The position numbers and the translations under genes are program-made. Under the pieces are notes generated by a model. It saw only the letters and a program-made list of their open reading frames with translations, made no database searches and was not told where the DNA came from. This document shows positions 37,679 to 46,826 of a stretch of DNA of 64,000 nt, in pieces. Source of the DNA: Leishmania infantum JPCM5 (Eukaryota; Euglenozoa; Kinetoplastea; Trypanosomatida; Trypanosomatidae). Position 1 is the first letter of the stretch. Every line of letters begins with the position of its first letter. The stretch spans positions 348,501 to 412,500 of the forward strand of contig NC_009408.2 in the NCBI RefSeq assembly GCF_000002875.2, given 5' to 3'.

Positions 37679-39240
37679 GGTCTGCGTCGCGCTCGCTCTT
37701 TCGGCATGTCTGCGCGCGTGTGTTGTTGGTCGGGTGTGCGCACGGCCGCATGCGTATTAGGCTTTGCGTACTTCTCCGTTACTCTCGCTCTCCTGTTGTC
37801 GTTGTAGCTACCTGCTGCTCTTCACGGAGGCGAGCATGTGCGTTGGTCAGTGACCGAGTACACTCGCATCCGTGTGAAGGCATCTCTGTGCATCAGCCGT
37901 TGTTGCGGTTACAGGATCAAGTGCATCACAGGCAGCAGTGCGTGGAGGCACAGGTTTGGTAAACTATAGTATGTCCGTACGCCTCACCAAACGCACACCC
38001 AGGGAGGGGCGGAGGGCGCAGCTCGCAAGATTCAGCTTGGGGACACGATGGACGTACATGCTAGGAGGAGACACGCAGCGTTAGTGGGTGCCCTCATCAC
38101 CCCACTCGCTCACGGTCACGCTGCTGTTGAGGTCACGCCCTCAGCCGTGCTGTCCCTCTCCCCGGCGTCCCCTCTATCAGCTGGTCGTGGCTTCTCTCAT
38201 CTTTTCCCTCCTAAAACCCTGATGGCGGAGGAGTACACACACACACGCACACACCTCCCAGTGCGTGGTATCGCAGGGTCCAGCACCACCACCACCACCA
38301 CTCTGGGGGAGAAAGCCGAGAAGCAGCCGCACTTCTATCCGTGTCAATGTCCAACCACTTCTGGTGGTGACAGGGTCAGGCACTCACAGCGTGGGGAGAG
38401 GGGGTAGGTAGGGGAGGTCAGAGCGATGTATCTTGACTGATGCCGTCGTCCAGGTTGTGGGCGTCGCTGCGTCGGTTTGACCTGCAACAGTGAGCACGTC
38501 TGTGCCATTCATGTAATGGGCAGAGCTTCGGCGTGGCTCTGACGTGCCCCTCACACTGCCTTGCTGGTAGGGGAGCCTGGGCCACCGCGAGTGGGATGCG
38601 GCAGGTGGGGACCCGCATGGTGGTGGGGGGGGGGGCGGCTGTGGGGCGACCTACGGGGGCAGGGGCGAATAGATCATGAAGCAAGGGGCCTGCGCAGATG
38701 ACCGGGTCGGCGCATTGCTGCCACGCGTGATGGGGCCGGTGGGTCGAGTGGAGTGGGAGCCCCTGTTGTAGGGCGTAGGAACGGACGCACGTTGGACAAC
38801 AGAAGCACATCCATCTCTCGTAGATGCACATATCCGCACATGCGTCACTCAACACTTCAGCTTCAAAGTCTTTCCTTTCCCCCACCCGTCGGAAACCACG
38901 CTGTGTCGCACACGCATAGAGACGGACATGCCCGCAAACCTCAGCGAGGCACACATCCGCACGCCTGACGCACTCTTGTCTTTTCCTCGCTATCCTATCG
39001 CAGCTGATCTTTTCCCCTCCCCCCTCCTCCGCCTCTCCCGCCTACTGGTCGTGTTTCCGAGGCCGCCTCCACACGCCTGCACCGTTCCCCGCACTCACAT
39101 CCCGCTCCTTCCACAGCAGCCACTCGACAACCGACTCTTTTTTGCACCTCTTTCCCCCGCTCCAGCTGAACCCACTACACTGCGCCTTAACGATTACTAA
39201 CCCTTCTCCCGCCTCCCTCCTTTTTATCTGGAAGAGAGCC
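37679..39240 (+). other. Long intergenic spacer with probable retroposon remnant
   Basis: No gene is seen in 1.56 kb. The middle (about 38340-38830) is unusually G-rich on the sense strand and is listed separately as a SIDER candidate. A CA run lies at 38236-38255. A strong pyrimidine tract (39134-39163) ends at AG 39164-39165, about 75 nt before the next ATG. A second tract (39200-39230) leads to AG at 39233-39238, only a few nt before it. Confidence 0.55.
38340..38830 (+). mobile_element. Candidate SIDER-type degenerate retroposon in a 3' UTR
   Basis: Within an otherwise pyrimidine-rich spacer, this ~490-base block switches to G-rich sequence with many GGGG runs, including eleven G at 38625-38635, and few pyrimidine tracts. 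It lies in the presumed 3' UTR of the J-domain gene. Leishmania SIDER elements are roughly 450-550 bp, lack coding capacity and are concentrated in 3' UTRs, where some SIDER2 copies affect mRNA stability. Size, location and composition fit. The identification is not confirmed and the boundaries are approximate. Confidence 0.45.
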
Positions 39241-40794
39241 ATGCGCGACGCCGTGGCGTCCTTCTTCCAGCGGGGCTGGAAGGCCACCAAGGAAGAGCTG
39301 CTGAACACCGTCGACAACATCCGCAGCACCAAGCTCAACATCGCCTTCTTCTTCGCTGTGCTCTGCGTTTTGTTTGTTATCGTAGGCAACGTGATTCTGC
39401 TGATCGCCATCAACTTCTGGATCGTGCAGTTCCCCACCGATGCCCTGGCGCACAACTCCAGCCAGATCGCGATCCAGGTGGTCACCATGCTCCTGCTTGC
39501 CTTTCTGTTCTCTGTGCTGTGTGCCGTCTTCACCGCCGTCTACGGCGCGCTGCCGCTGTGGCACGTGCTGGCGGATCGCAACCGTGTCGGCGGGCCGTGG
39601 TACCGCCTCTTCCTGCTCTTCGCCTCTGGTGCGTCGAACGGCATCAGCAGCGTTCTGGGCGTGTACGCCATGACGCACACCCCCGAATTCATTCAGGCAG
39701 TGCTGCTGTGCTGCATTCCGTTCAGCGCGCAGGCCTGGACCGTGATCTTCATCCCTATTGAGCGCAAGCGCGACTACCTCTCCATGTTCTTCATCGCGTC
39801 CTTCCTGCTGTTCGTGGCGGGCGTGCTGCTGTCGAGTCTGTCAGCCTTCCTGCACCCCAACGAGCAGGGCGAGAAGGCGTCGTGGGCGTGGGCGCTCCTC
39901 TACCTGGCGAGCTCCGTCCTCTTTGGGCTGTGGTGCGTGGTGCAGCGGCTGTACCTGGACGCCGTAGCGCTGAAGGTGCCGCTGGAGGCGGCGGGCGCAG
40001 CAAGTTACGCGAAGCTGAGGGAGAGCAACCGCAACCCGCAGCGTGAGGAGCTGAGCGCCAGCGTGACACCGGCCACGGACGCGGTGCCTGAGTGCACGCC
40101 GAAGGCGGGTGCCGCCTGCGCCGAGGAGGGCCCGCGCTTGTTCGACATGGAGGACGACGACGAGCTGCCGCTGTCGCCGTCCGCGGAGCTGCTGGCGAAG
40201 CGGCAGTGGGGCAGCCAGAACGTCGACGACAACGCCGCCAAGATAGTGCTTCTCGTCGTGGGTATGCTGTTCCAGCTGCTAGTCTCCTTCGTGGTATTCC
40301 CGGTGGACGCGATTCCGTGGTTTGGCACCTCCGACTCGGTGCTGCACGCATGGGAGGGCTTCCGTAACTCCATGGATTTCATCTTTGCCTCTTGGCTTCA
40401 TGTGCGCCATGGGCTCCTTCTCACCCTCGGCTTCGCGATGAGCTTCATCGGGTGCACGTACCTGAACGAGCACAGCCCGACGCTGGCATCGGTGGTGTTG
40501 CAGCTCGCGGGCCCAATCACGTCGCTGACCATCATCATCATCCCGCAGTGGAACGTGTACCAGGACAGCAGCAGCGTGGGTCACAAGGTCGGCGGCGTGA
40601 TTCTTCTCCTTGTCGCAGCGCTGCTGTACCACCTGTGGGAGCAGCAGTCTCTGCGCGTGCTGCTGGCGAAGGCGGAGGAGGCGAAGCGCCGGCACGATTA
40701 CGCCGCGGCTAGTGGCAACAGGGCCACGGAGCAGCGCGTGATCGACGCGGATAACCGCGCCACGGATGAGCCCGTCGCGGACAACTGTGCGTGA
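39241..40794 (+). CDS. Ten-helix membrane transporter, DMT/CRT-like
   Basis: 517 residues from the ATG at 39241. About ten hydrophobic segments are visible: 33-63, 77-105, 121-143, 149-172, 179-203, 215-238, then after a charged loop about 333-358, 395-412, 420-445 and 455-475. The central loop (about 241-331) is acidic (FDMEDDDELPLSPS). Two sets of helices around a cytosolic loop, with the short motif ASNGISSVLGVYAM in the third helix, resemble drug/metabolite transporters of the CRT branch. N72 in HNSS is a possible glycosylation site. The substrate cannot be told from the sequence. CRT-like proteins in other protists move amino acids, peptides or drugs across the vacuole or lysosome. An alternative is an uncharacterised EamA-type exporter. 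Confidence 0.72.
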   Translation: MRDAVASFFQRGWKATKEELLNTVDNIRSTKLNIAFFFAVLCVLFVIVGNVILLIAINFWIVQFPTDALAHNSSQIAIQVVTMLLLAFLFSVLCAVFTAVYGALPLWHVLADRNRVGGPWYRLFLLFASGASNGISSVLGVYAMTHTPEFIQAVLLCCIPFSAQAWTVIFIPIERKRDYLSMFFIASFLLFVAGVLLSSLSAFLHPNEQGEKASWAWALLYLASSVLFGLWCVVQRLYLDAVALKVPLEAAGAASYAKLRESNRNPQREELSASVTPATDAVPECTPKAGAACAEEGPRLFDMEDDDELPLSPSAELLAKRQWGSQNVDDNAAKIVLLVVGMLFQLLVSFVVFPVDAIPWFGTSDSVLHAWEGFRNSMDFIFASWLHVRHGLLLTLGFAMSFIGCTYLNEHSPTLASVVLQLAGPITSLTIIIIPQWNVYQDSSSVGHKVGGVILLLVAALLYHLWEQQSLRVLLAKAEEAKRRHDYAAASGNRATEQRVIDADNRATDEPVADNCA

Positions 40795-41597
40795 GTCGTT
40801 GAGGGAGGCTTTGTGCGCACGCTGCACCATCGGGTAGAGAGACACGGTGGGTGGGAGGGAGGGCCGATGACGGAGAAGCTGGAGAAAGGCCTCGGAGCAG
40901 GAGCGGGTGTGGATCCACCACCCACCAGCGCTTGGCGCTTCTCTTCATCTTGTGACGTGTGCGTGCGGCACGTCGGGCTTCGCCAAATTCCTGTGTTTCA
41001 CGTGCTGCTGCTTTTTTTGTGGGGGTGCGGTGGTGGTGGCCCTCCTCCACTGCCACTCAAGGCCACCCCCACGAACACCCCGCATCCAGTGGTCTCGGTG
41101 AGCGTCGAAGTGGGCTGTGCAGTGCATACCTGGCATGCGTCTGTGTGCGTGCTGCTCTCGCCTCTCTTTTCGTGTCACACGGATTATCCTTCGCGCAGCG
41201 TTGTGTGATGGGGGTGCGCGGAGAGAATGCTGGCATACGCGTGCACATACATACATACGTGTGCTGCGGCCGAGTGACGTACACAGACGCATGCGGAGGC
41301 AGACATCCGCAGCCGCGAAGGTAAAGTCACTGCGTTCCGTTGTGAGCTTCGTTTCTGTTACCTTGCGGTCCGTGTCCAGCAACCCATCATCGCCCTCCGC
41401 CACCCCTCGAAGTCGCTTCCTCTTCTCTTTACTATTTTTATAGGTATAAATATGCACATATATATATATATACATGTATGCGCATGTATGGACAGGTCTC
41501 TCTGTGCCCTGCGTCGACCCCATACCGCCCCCCTCCCCCTCTCTCTCCCTTGCCTCCCCAAAGCAGCATGAGCGCCTGAGCATACGAATGCAAAGTT

Positions 41598-41630
<33 letters not shown>

Positions 41631-42154
41631 CCCCCCCCTGCACACACGCACACACACGCACGCACACTGCGGCTCGTGTCAGTGCTCACGAGTCTCCGTA
41701 GTAGCGGGTGCTGATGCTGCATTGGTGGACGACTTGTACAACTCATGGGCAGTGCTCCCGTATACCAGCCAGGCATACCTGCGCGCATAGCCTCGCTTTC
41801 TCCCTCTTGTCACCGCCACCACCAGTGGCTACGGCCTGGTGAGGTTGTACAGGTATGACCCGTACACGTCTGTCTTCACCTTCTCTCGCCCCTCCATCCC
41901 ATCCCATCCTCCCTACCCGGCCTCTGTGCCCTTCCGCATCTCTCTGTCCCCACCCCCTCCCTCCCCCCGAAGCGCGCAGCCGTCTTGAGCGGGTATGGAA
42001 AAGCACGGAAAACTGACACACACCAGCCTGCCAGGCGTAGAATAAGCATTCATTCACACACACAGACAGGCACAGAGACACATCATAGACGGCGAAGACA
42101 CAAACAGAGCGCGACTGCTACAACGTGCACCAGCACACACTCAAGCGCCACGCA
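40795..42154 (+). other. Long intergenic spacer with several simple repeats
   Basis: No gene is seen. It contains a T7-G5 junction near 41010, a TA run (41457-41472), ten GCC triplets plus eight C (41601-41638) and a CA-rich run (41641-41667). A ~98-nt pyrimidine tract (41872-41969), inside an AG-free zone from 41853, ends at AG 41971-41972, the likely acceptor 183 nt before the DEAH helicase. A further CA run lies at 42053-42085. Confidence 0.6.
41601..41638 (+). repeat. GCC triplet repeat followed by C8
   Basis: Ten perfect GCC triplets (41601-41630) run straight into eight C (41631-41638), followed by a CA-rich microsatellite. It is the only long triplet microsatellite outside coding sequence in the window. 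Confidence 0.95.
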
Positions 42155-45100
42155 ATGGACGCAGTGCCAGCTGATCATGGCATCAAGCGGCCCCGTGAAG
42201 CGAATTCACCGGGTCACACGCCACCCTTTGTGTCCGCGAACGACGTGGCCGCGTCCCTTCAGGAACAGGCGCAGCGCTTCATCTCGCAGCTCGAAATGGG
42301 CGAAGTTCTCGAGCACGACCGCGACACGACCGAGGCGGTCATGACAGGCACCGATGAGTCCGCGCAGTGGGCGTACGGCAGTGAGTACTACCTTCGCCAC
42401 GATGGAGAAGATGACAAGGAGCACCCATCGCGCTCTCACACCGCGGGCAGCACCGCCGCCGCTGCGGCGGCACAAGAGAGCGCCAGCGACGCTCAAGCGG
42501 ACAAGGCCCGCAAGGTCGTCGTCAGCCTAACTGTGGCGCCTCCGTCCTTCTTCACGTCTGGGAACGATTTCGAAACGAGCGTGCTGTCGCGCAGGTCGGC
42601 AGCAGCAGCAAATAAGGATGACGATGACGACGGCGGAGACCTCGACAGACGCGGCGGATTCGTCGCCTCCCGCTTCCTGCACGAGGCTTTGCGGACGTCT
42701 GACGTCGACATCATCGTACCGGTTGTCAGCCACTCGTGCAGCCTCGCCGTGAGCGCCTCGAAGGGTAGCCAGACCCTCGCGGAACTCAAGCGGCTGATGG
42801 ATCGCGAACGCACGAACCGCGACGTCATGGACACGTCCAAGTCGAGTCTTACACAGCTCTTGCAAAAAGATACGTACGGGCGTATGGTGAATGGCGAAGA
42901 AAAGGGAGTGGCGGGGGTGGGGAGTGGTTCTGCCCCCGGCCACGCGCACAGCGGCAGCGTCTCCTCCTTCACCGACGACCGCCGCAACGATAATGGCGAG
43001 GAGGAAGAGGCCAAGTACCTCATGCGTCAGCTGCGCTTGGAGCAGGAGCGGCTCGCTGATATGGCACGGCTTCGTGGCGCGTCGGATGCCTCCAGCACTG
43101 CCCCACCCCCTGCGGCTGGAGGGGCAAACTCGCAGTGGGGCAGCAGCCAGGAGAGCCGCCGGCAGCGCAAGGACGAGCAACTCGCCCGCATCGAGGGGCG
43201 CAAGGCGCAGATGGAGACACTCGCTGATGACGCGGATGAGGTGGAGCGCCGAGATGCCATGCGCCGCCAGCGCGAGTCGCTGCCCATCCACCACTGCAAA
43301 GATGAGCTCCTACGCTACATTGGCGAGAGTGCCGTCACCGTGGTTGTGGGCGAAACCGGCAGCGGCAAAACGACCCAGCTCGTCCAGTACCTGTATCAGC
43401 GCGGCTACGCGCGGCACGGCAAGATAATCGGGTGCACGCAGCCGCGGCGGTTAGCCGCCATCGGGGTGGCTCGCCGTGTCAGCGACGAAATGGGCTGCGC
43501 GCTCGGCACCACGGTCGGCTATTCGATCCACCTCGACGACACGACCACGGCCGACACGCGCGTGAAATTTATGACGGACGGCGTGCTGCTCCGCGAGACC
43601 GTCAACGACCCGTCACTGGACAAGTACAGCGTCGTGATGCTGGACGAGGCCCATGAAAGGTCAGTGGACACGGACGTGCTGATGGGCGTGCTGAAGCTCG
43701 CCCTACGGCGCCGTGGAGACCTGAAGCTTATCGTCACCTCTGCCACGATGGACGTCCGCAAGTTCTCTGCCTTCTTCGGCAACGCGCCGTGCTACGAGAT
43801 TCCGGGGCAGACCTTTCCGGTGAAGATCCACTACAGTCCGACGCCGGTGGCCGACTACGTCGCCGAGGCCGTGTTTCGTGTGTGCCAGTTGCACCTGCAG
43901 ATGCCGCTGGAGGCCAAGCACGATATCCTTGTCTTCATGACAGGGCGGGAGGACGTCTATGGAACGTGCGAGCTGATTCGTCGTCGGCTAGCGGAGCTCA
44001 GCCCACAGCATCTCAGCACACTCCTCATCATGTCGTGTCTCTCAGAGGCGGCCTCGGCGTGGTCCACGGAGATCGGGGTGCTTGATGCCACGCCAGCGGG
44101 CCTGCGCAAGGTTGTGGTCGCCACCAACGTCGCCGAGACGTCGCTGACGATCGATGGCGTGCGCTACGTCGTGGACTGTGGCTTCATGAAGACGAACGTG
44201 TATCGGCCGTCGATTGGCATGAACACGCTGCAGCGGTACCCCACCTCTCAGGCGCAGGCGAACCAGCGCAAAGGCCGCGCCGGCCGCACCACCGAAGGGA
44301 CGTGCTACCGCCTCTATACAGAGGAGCAGTACGCCGAGGAAATGCTACCGAACAGCGTTCCAGAGATTCAGCGCAGCAGCGTGGACAGCGTGGTGCTGCT
44401 GCTAAAAAGCATCGGCGTTCACCGTCTTTGCGACTTCGACTTCATGGACGCTCCGCCGGCAGCTAACGTGCGGAGCAGCATGTTTCACTTGTGGGTGCTC
44501 GGCTTCCTTGACGACGCCGGCGCCATCACAGAGCAAGGGCAGCAGGCGCTGGAGTTCCCGATGTCCCCTGTGCTGGCGAAGCTCCTGTTGGAAAGCGCGA
44601 AGATGGGGTGCGCGCTGGAGATGGCCCGCATCGTCGCCATGATTTCTGCCGACCCAAAGAACCTCTTTGAGCTCCCCAAGGGCCGCGAGAAGGTGGCGCA
44701 GCAGCACCATAGCCGCTTTTACTCAAACGACTCGGACCACCTGACGCTGCTGCACGTCTTTACGCAGTACCTGGACCATGGTCGGTCGCGGCAGTGGGCG
44801 CAGGACCACTTCCTGCACTCCCCCACTCTCGCCAGGGCCAACGACGTGTTTGCGCAGCTGATTGAGAAGCTGCGCAAGGTGCATCTGCCCATCCAATCCT
44901 GCGGCCACGCGGAAACGGACAAGGTTCGCCACTGCCTCGCCAAAGCCTTTGCCCTGCAGGCAGCGCGACGATCAGATCGGCGGTGGACGGAATATCGGCC
45001 GCTGCTGAACGCTGGCGTGGCGTGCGAGGTGCACCCGGCCTCCGCAGTTCACGCGCGGAGCGAGATGCCGCCCTACATCATCTACAATGATCTGCTGCTC

Positions 45101-45415
45101 ACACACAAGGAGTACTTGGTGATGGTGACGGCGGTGGAGCCAGAGTGGCTGGTGGAGAGCTCACGGGGCATCTACGAAATGCGTCATGGGGTGACGTCGT
45201 CATCGACAACGACGGCGCCCTCGTCGTTTGCGGTGGCGGTGACAACGACTCCGACGCCCTTCACAGCCTCCCGAGCATCCCGTGCATCGATGTCTTCGTC
45301 GCCGACAGCGCCCAGTGCCAGCGGGAGCAGCACGAAAGTCTGTGCGGAAACCAAGGCTCCGACGAAGAAGCCCGCGTTCGGGATGCTGTCCTCCAAGCGC
45401 CGGCCAAACATCTAA
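42155..45415 (+). CDS. DEAH-box RNA helicase of the PRP2/PRP16/PRP22 group
   Basis: 1086 residues; the ATG at 42155 is taken over an upstream GTG. Core motifs: I GETGSGKT (399-406), Ia TQPRRLAA (about 429), II DEAH (497-500), III SAT (about 529), V TNVAETSLTIDG (about 655) and VI QRKGRAGR (704-711). Winged-helix, ratchet and OB regions follow (DHLTLLHVF, LRKVHLPIQSCGH, YIIYNDLLLTHKEYL). The order and the C-terminal OB fold place it with spliceosomal DEAH helicases. In trypanosomatids these would serve trans-splicing. The ~380-residue N-terminal extension is acidic and probably disordered. The stretch between motifs III and V where the family has a Y-S-x-L-P-type motif reads MSCLSEAASAWSTE here, without the usual Pro and Gln. 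I cannot separate PRP16 from PRP2 by eye. Confidence 0.88.
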   Translation: MDAVPADHGIKRPREANSPGHTPPFVSANDVAASLQEQAQRFISQLEMGEVLEHDRDTTEAVMTGTDESAQWAYGSEYYLRHDGEDDKEHPSRSHTAGSTAAAAAAQESASDAQADKARKVVVSLTVAPPSFFTSGNDFETSVLSRRSAAAANKDDDDDGGDLDRRGGFVASRFLHEALRTSDVDIIVPVVSHSCSLAVSASKGSQTLAELKRLMDRERTNRDVMDTSKSSLTQLLQKDTYGRMVNGEEKGVAGVGSGSAPGHAHSGSVSSFTDDRRNDNGEEEEAKYLMRQLRLEQERLADMARLRGASDASSTAPPPAAGGANSQWGSSQESRRQRKDEQLARIEGRKAQMETLADDADEVERRDAMRRQRESLPIHHCKDELLRYIGESAVTVVVGETGSGKTTQLVQYLYQRGYARHGKIIGCTQPRRLAAIGVARRVSDEMGCALGTTVGYSIHLDDTTTADTRVKFMTDGVLLRETVNDPSLDKYSVVMLDEAHERSVDTDVLMGVLKLALRRRGDLKLIVTSATMDVRKFSAFFGNAPCYEIPGQTFPVKIHYSPTPVADYVAEAVFRVCQLHLQMPLEAKHDILVFMTGREDVYGTCELIRRRLAELSPQHLSTLLIMSCLSEAASAWSTEIGVLDATPAGLRKVVVATNVAETSLTIDGVRYVVDCGFMKTNVYRPSIGMNTLQRYPTSQAQANQRKGRAGRTTEGTCYRLYTEEQYAEEMLPNSVPEIQRSSVDSVVLLLKSIGVHRLCDFDFMDAPPAANVRSSMFHLWVLGFLDDAGAITEQGQQALEFPMSPVLAKLLLESAKMGCALEMARIVAMISADPKNLFELPKGREKVAQQHHSRFYSNDSDHLTLLHVFTQYLDHGRSRQWAQDHFLHSPTLARANDVFAQLIEKLRKVHLPIQSCGHAETDKVRHCLAKAFALQAARRSDRRWTEYRPLLNAGVACEVHPASAVHARSEMPPYIIYNDLLLTHKEYLVMVTAVEPEWLVESSRGIYEMRHGVTSSSTTTAPSSFAVAVTTTPTPFTASRASRASMSSSPTAPSASGSSTKVCAETKAPTKKPAFGMLSSKRRPNI

Positions 45416-46826
45416 CAGTACCTCTTATGTTTCACGCAATCTGGTTGTTTCTCGGGCTGTGTGTGCGTGTGTCACGCGAGACAGCCGTAGCGGCATACAG
45501 CTCCTGTGCAGCTGAGTACGCATCTCTGTGTTTCTGTGCCTGGGAGGAGGAAAGGGACGTCTCTCGCCGGCCACACCCCTTCTTCTCGACGCCAGGGCAC
45601 GCTGGCGTGGAGACGGTGGTGGAGACAGTGTTGCGTCCACACGCATGCACGCATCTGACAAGTCAACCCCTCACACAAAAAAAAGGAGAAGGGAGTCACT
45701 GAGTCCGCAGAAGCGTCCGCAGTTGCGCGTACACCCGCATGCCGTTGCTTGCACAGGCACCTACACATCTGCAGCGGCCCCGCATCCTTCATGACGAGGA
45801 AAGGGACTAAGAGAAAGACAGAGAAACTTCGCGCGCAGTCGGCATGACGCTCCGCCCCGTCTTTCTTTCACTCTCGCTCCACCGACTACCCATCTCGATC
45901 CCTGCCTCTGCACACACAACACACACAGAGACGCATATGAACCGAAACTCACGCACACGCGATATGGTGTCCCGTGAGGAAGAGATATCTGCAGTGGAAG
46001 AAGGCTGGGAGACAAAAGCCCAGCAGTCGTCTCCTCATCGTCTGCGAGGGTTGCAGGGCACAACGGGCGGCGTGCAGGTGCGCGGAAGCGGTGGAAAACA
46101 ACGAAAAAATTCCTAAAGTGTGTGTGTGTGTGTTGCCTCAGGTGCTATCGCTGCACATCACCGCCAACCTACCCCCTCCCCTCCCCTCCTCTCCTACTGT
46201 CTCCTGCTCCTTACAGGTTTCGCTGCTGTTGCTGGTGCAAACACACATACACGCATCTCACCCCCTCTATCTGTTAGCCTTCACTCACCACTGCTCGCTC
46301 GACCAGACACGCGCCAACGCCCACACCCCTCCTCCGGCGCTTCCCTCCTCAGCAACGTCCCTCCTCGTCTCTCCGCTCCTCCCGTGCATCTGTCGGTTGG
46401 GTGCATGCGTGGCGCTCTTTGCATTCTTTTCCGTTTCCGCTGCTCTTCTCGTTGAGTGCGCTTCGCTCTCTTTCCTGTACGCATCGCGTTTCGTCGCCGC
46501 TGTCGTCCAGCCACCCCCCCCCTCCCCCTTCAAGCCCTCACCCTCACAGACACGCACACAGACACACATTCCCATCACATCATACGTCGCCACACCCTTT
46601 AGCTTTTAGGCTTCACACGAGCACCTTCTTTGGGGGAGAGGGAGGGCGAGCTTTCCTTTAGCCGGCCTGTGCATGGCAGCGGCTGCGTGCGCGCGTAGCT
46701 GAAGCTGCGTTTTGGGTTGTCGCCTCGTTGGCCCGCTTACTCTGCTTGTGAGCCTGTGTGCGTGTGTGTGTTTGTGTGTCTTGCAGAGTCGCTGGATGAG
46801 GAGTCGAGGCGGGGGAGGGGGCCTCA
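45416..46826 (+). other. Long intergenic spacer before formin
   Basis: No gene is seen. It holds an A8 run (45677-45684), a CA-rich stretch (45909-45930), a TG repeat (46118-46133) and pyrimidine tracts at 46160-46216 and 46320-46390. A late T/G-rich tract ends in CAG at 46784-46786, a likely acceptor 40 nt before the formin ATG. An out-of-frame ATG at 46796 lies between them. Confidence 0.55.
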
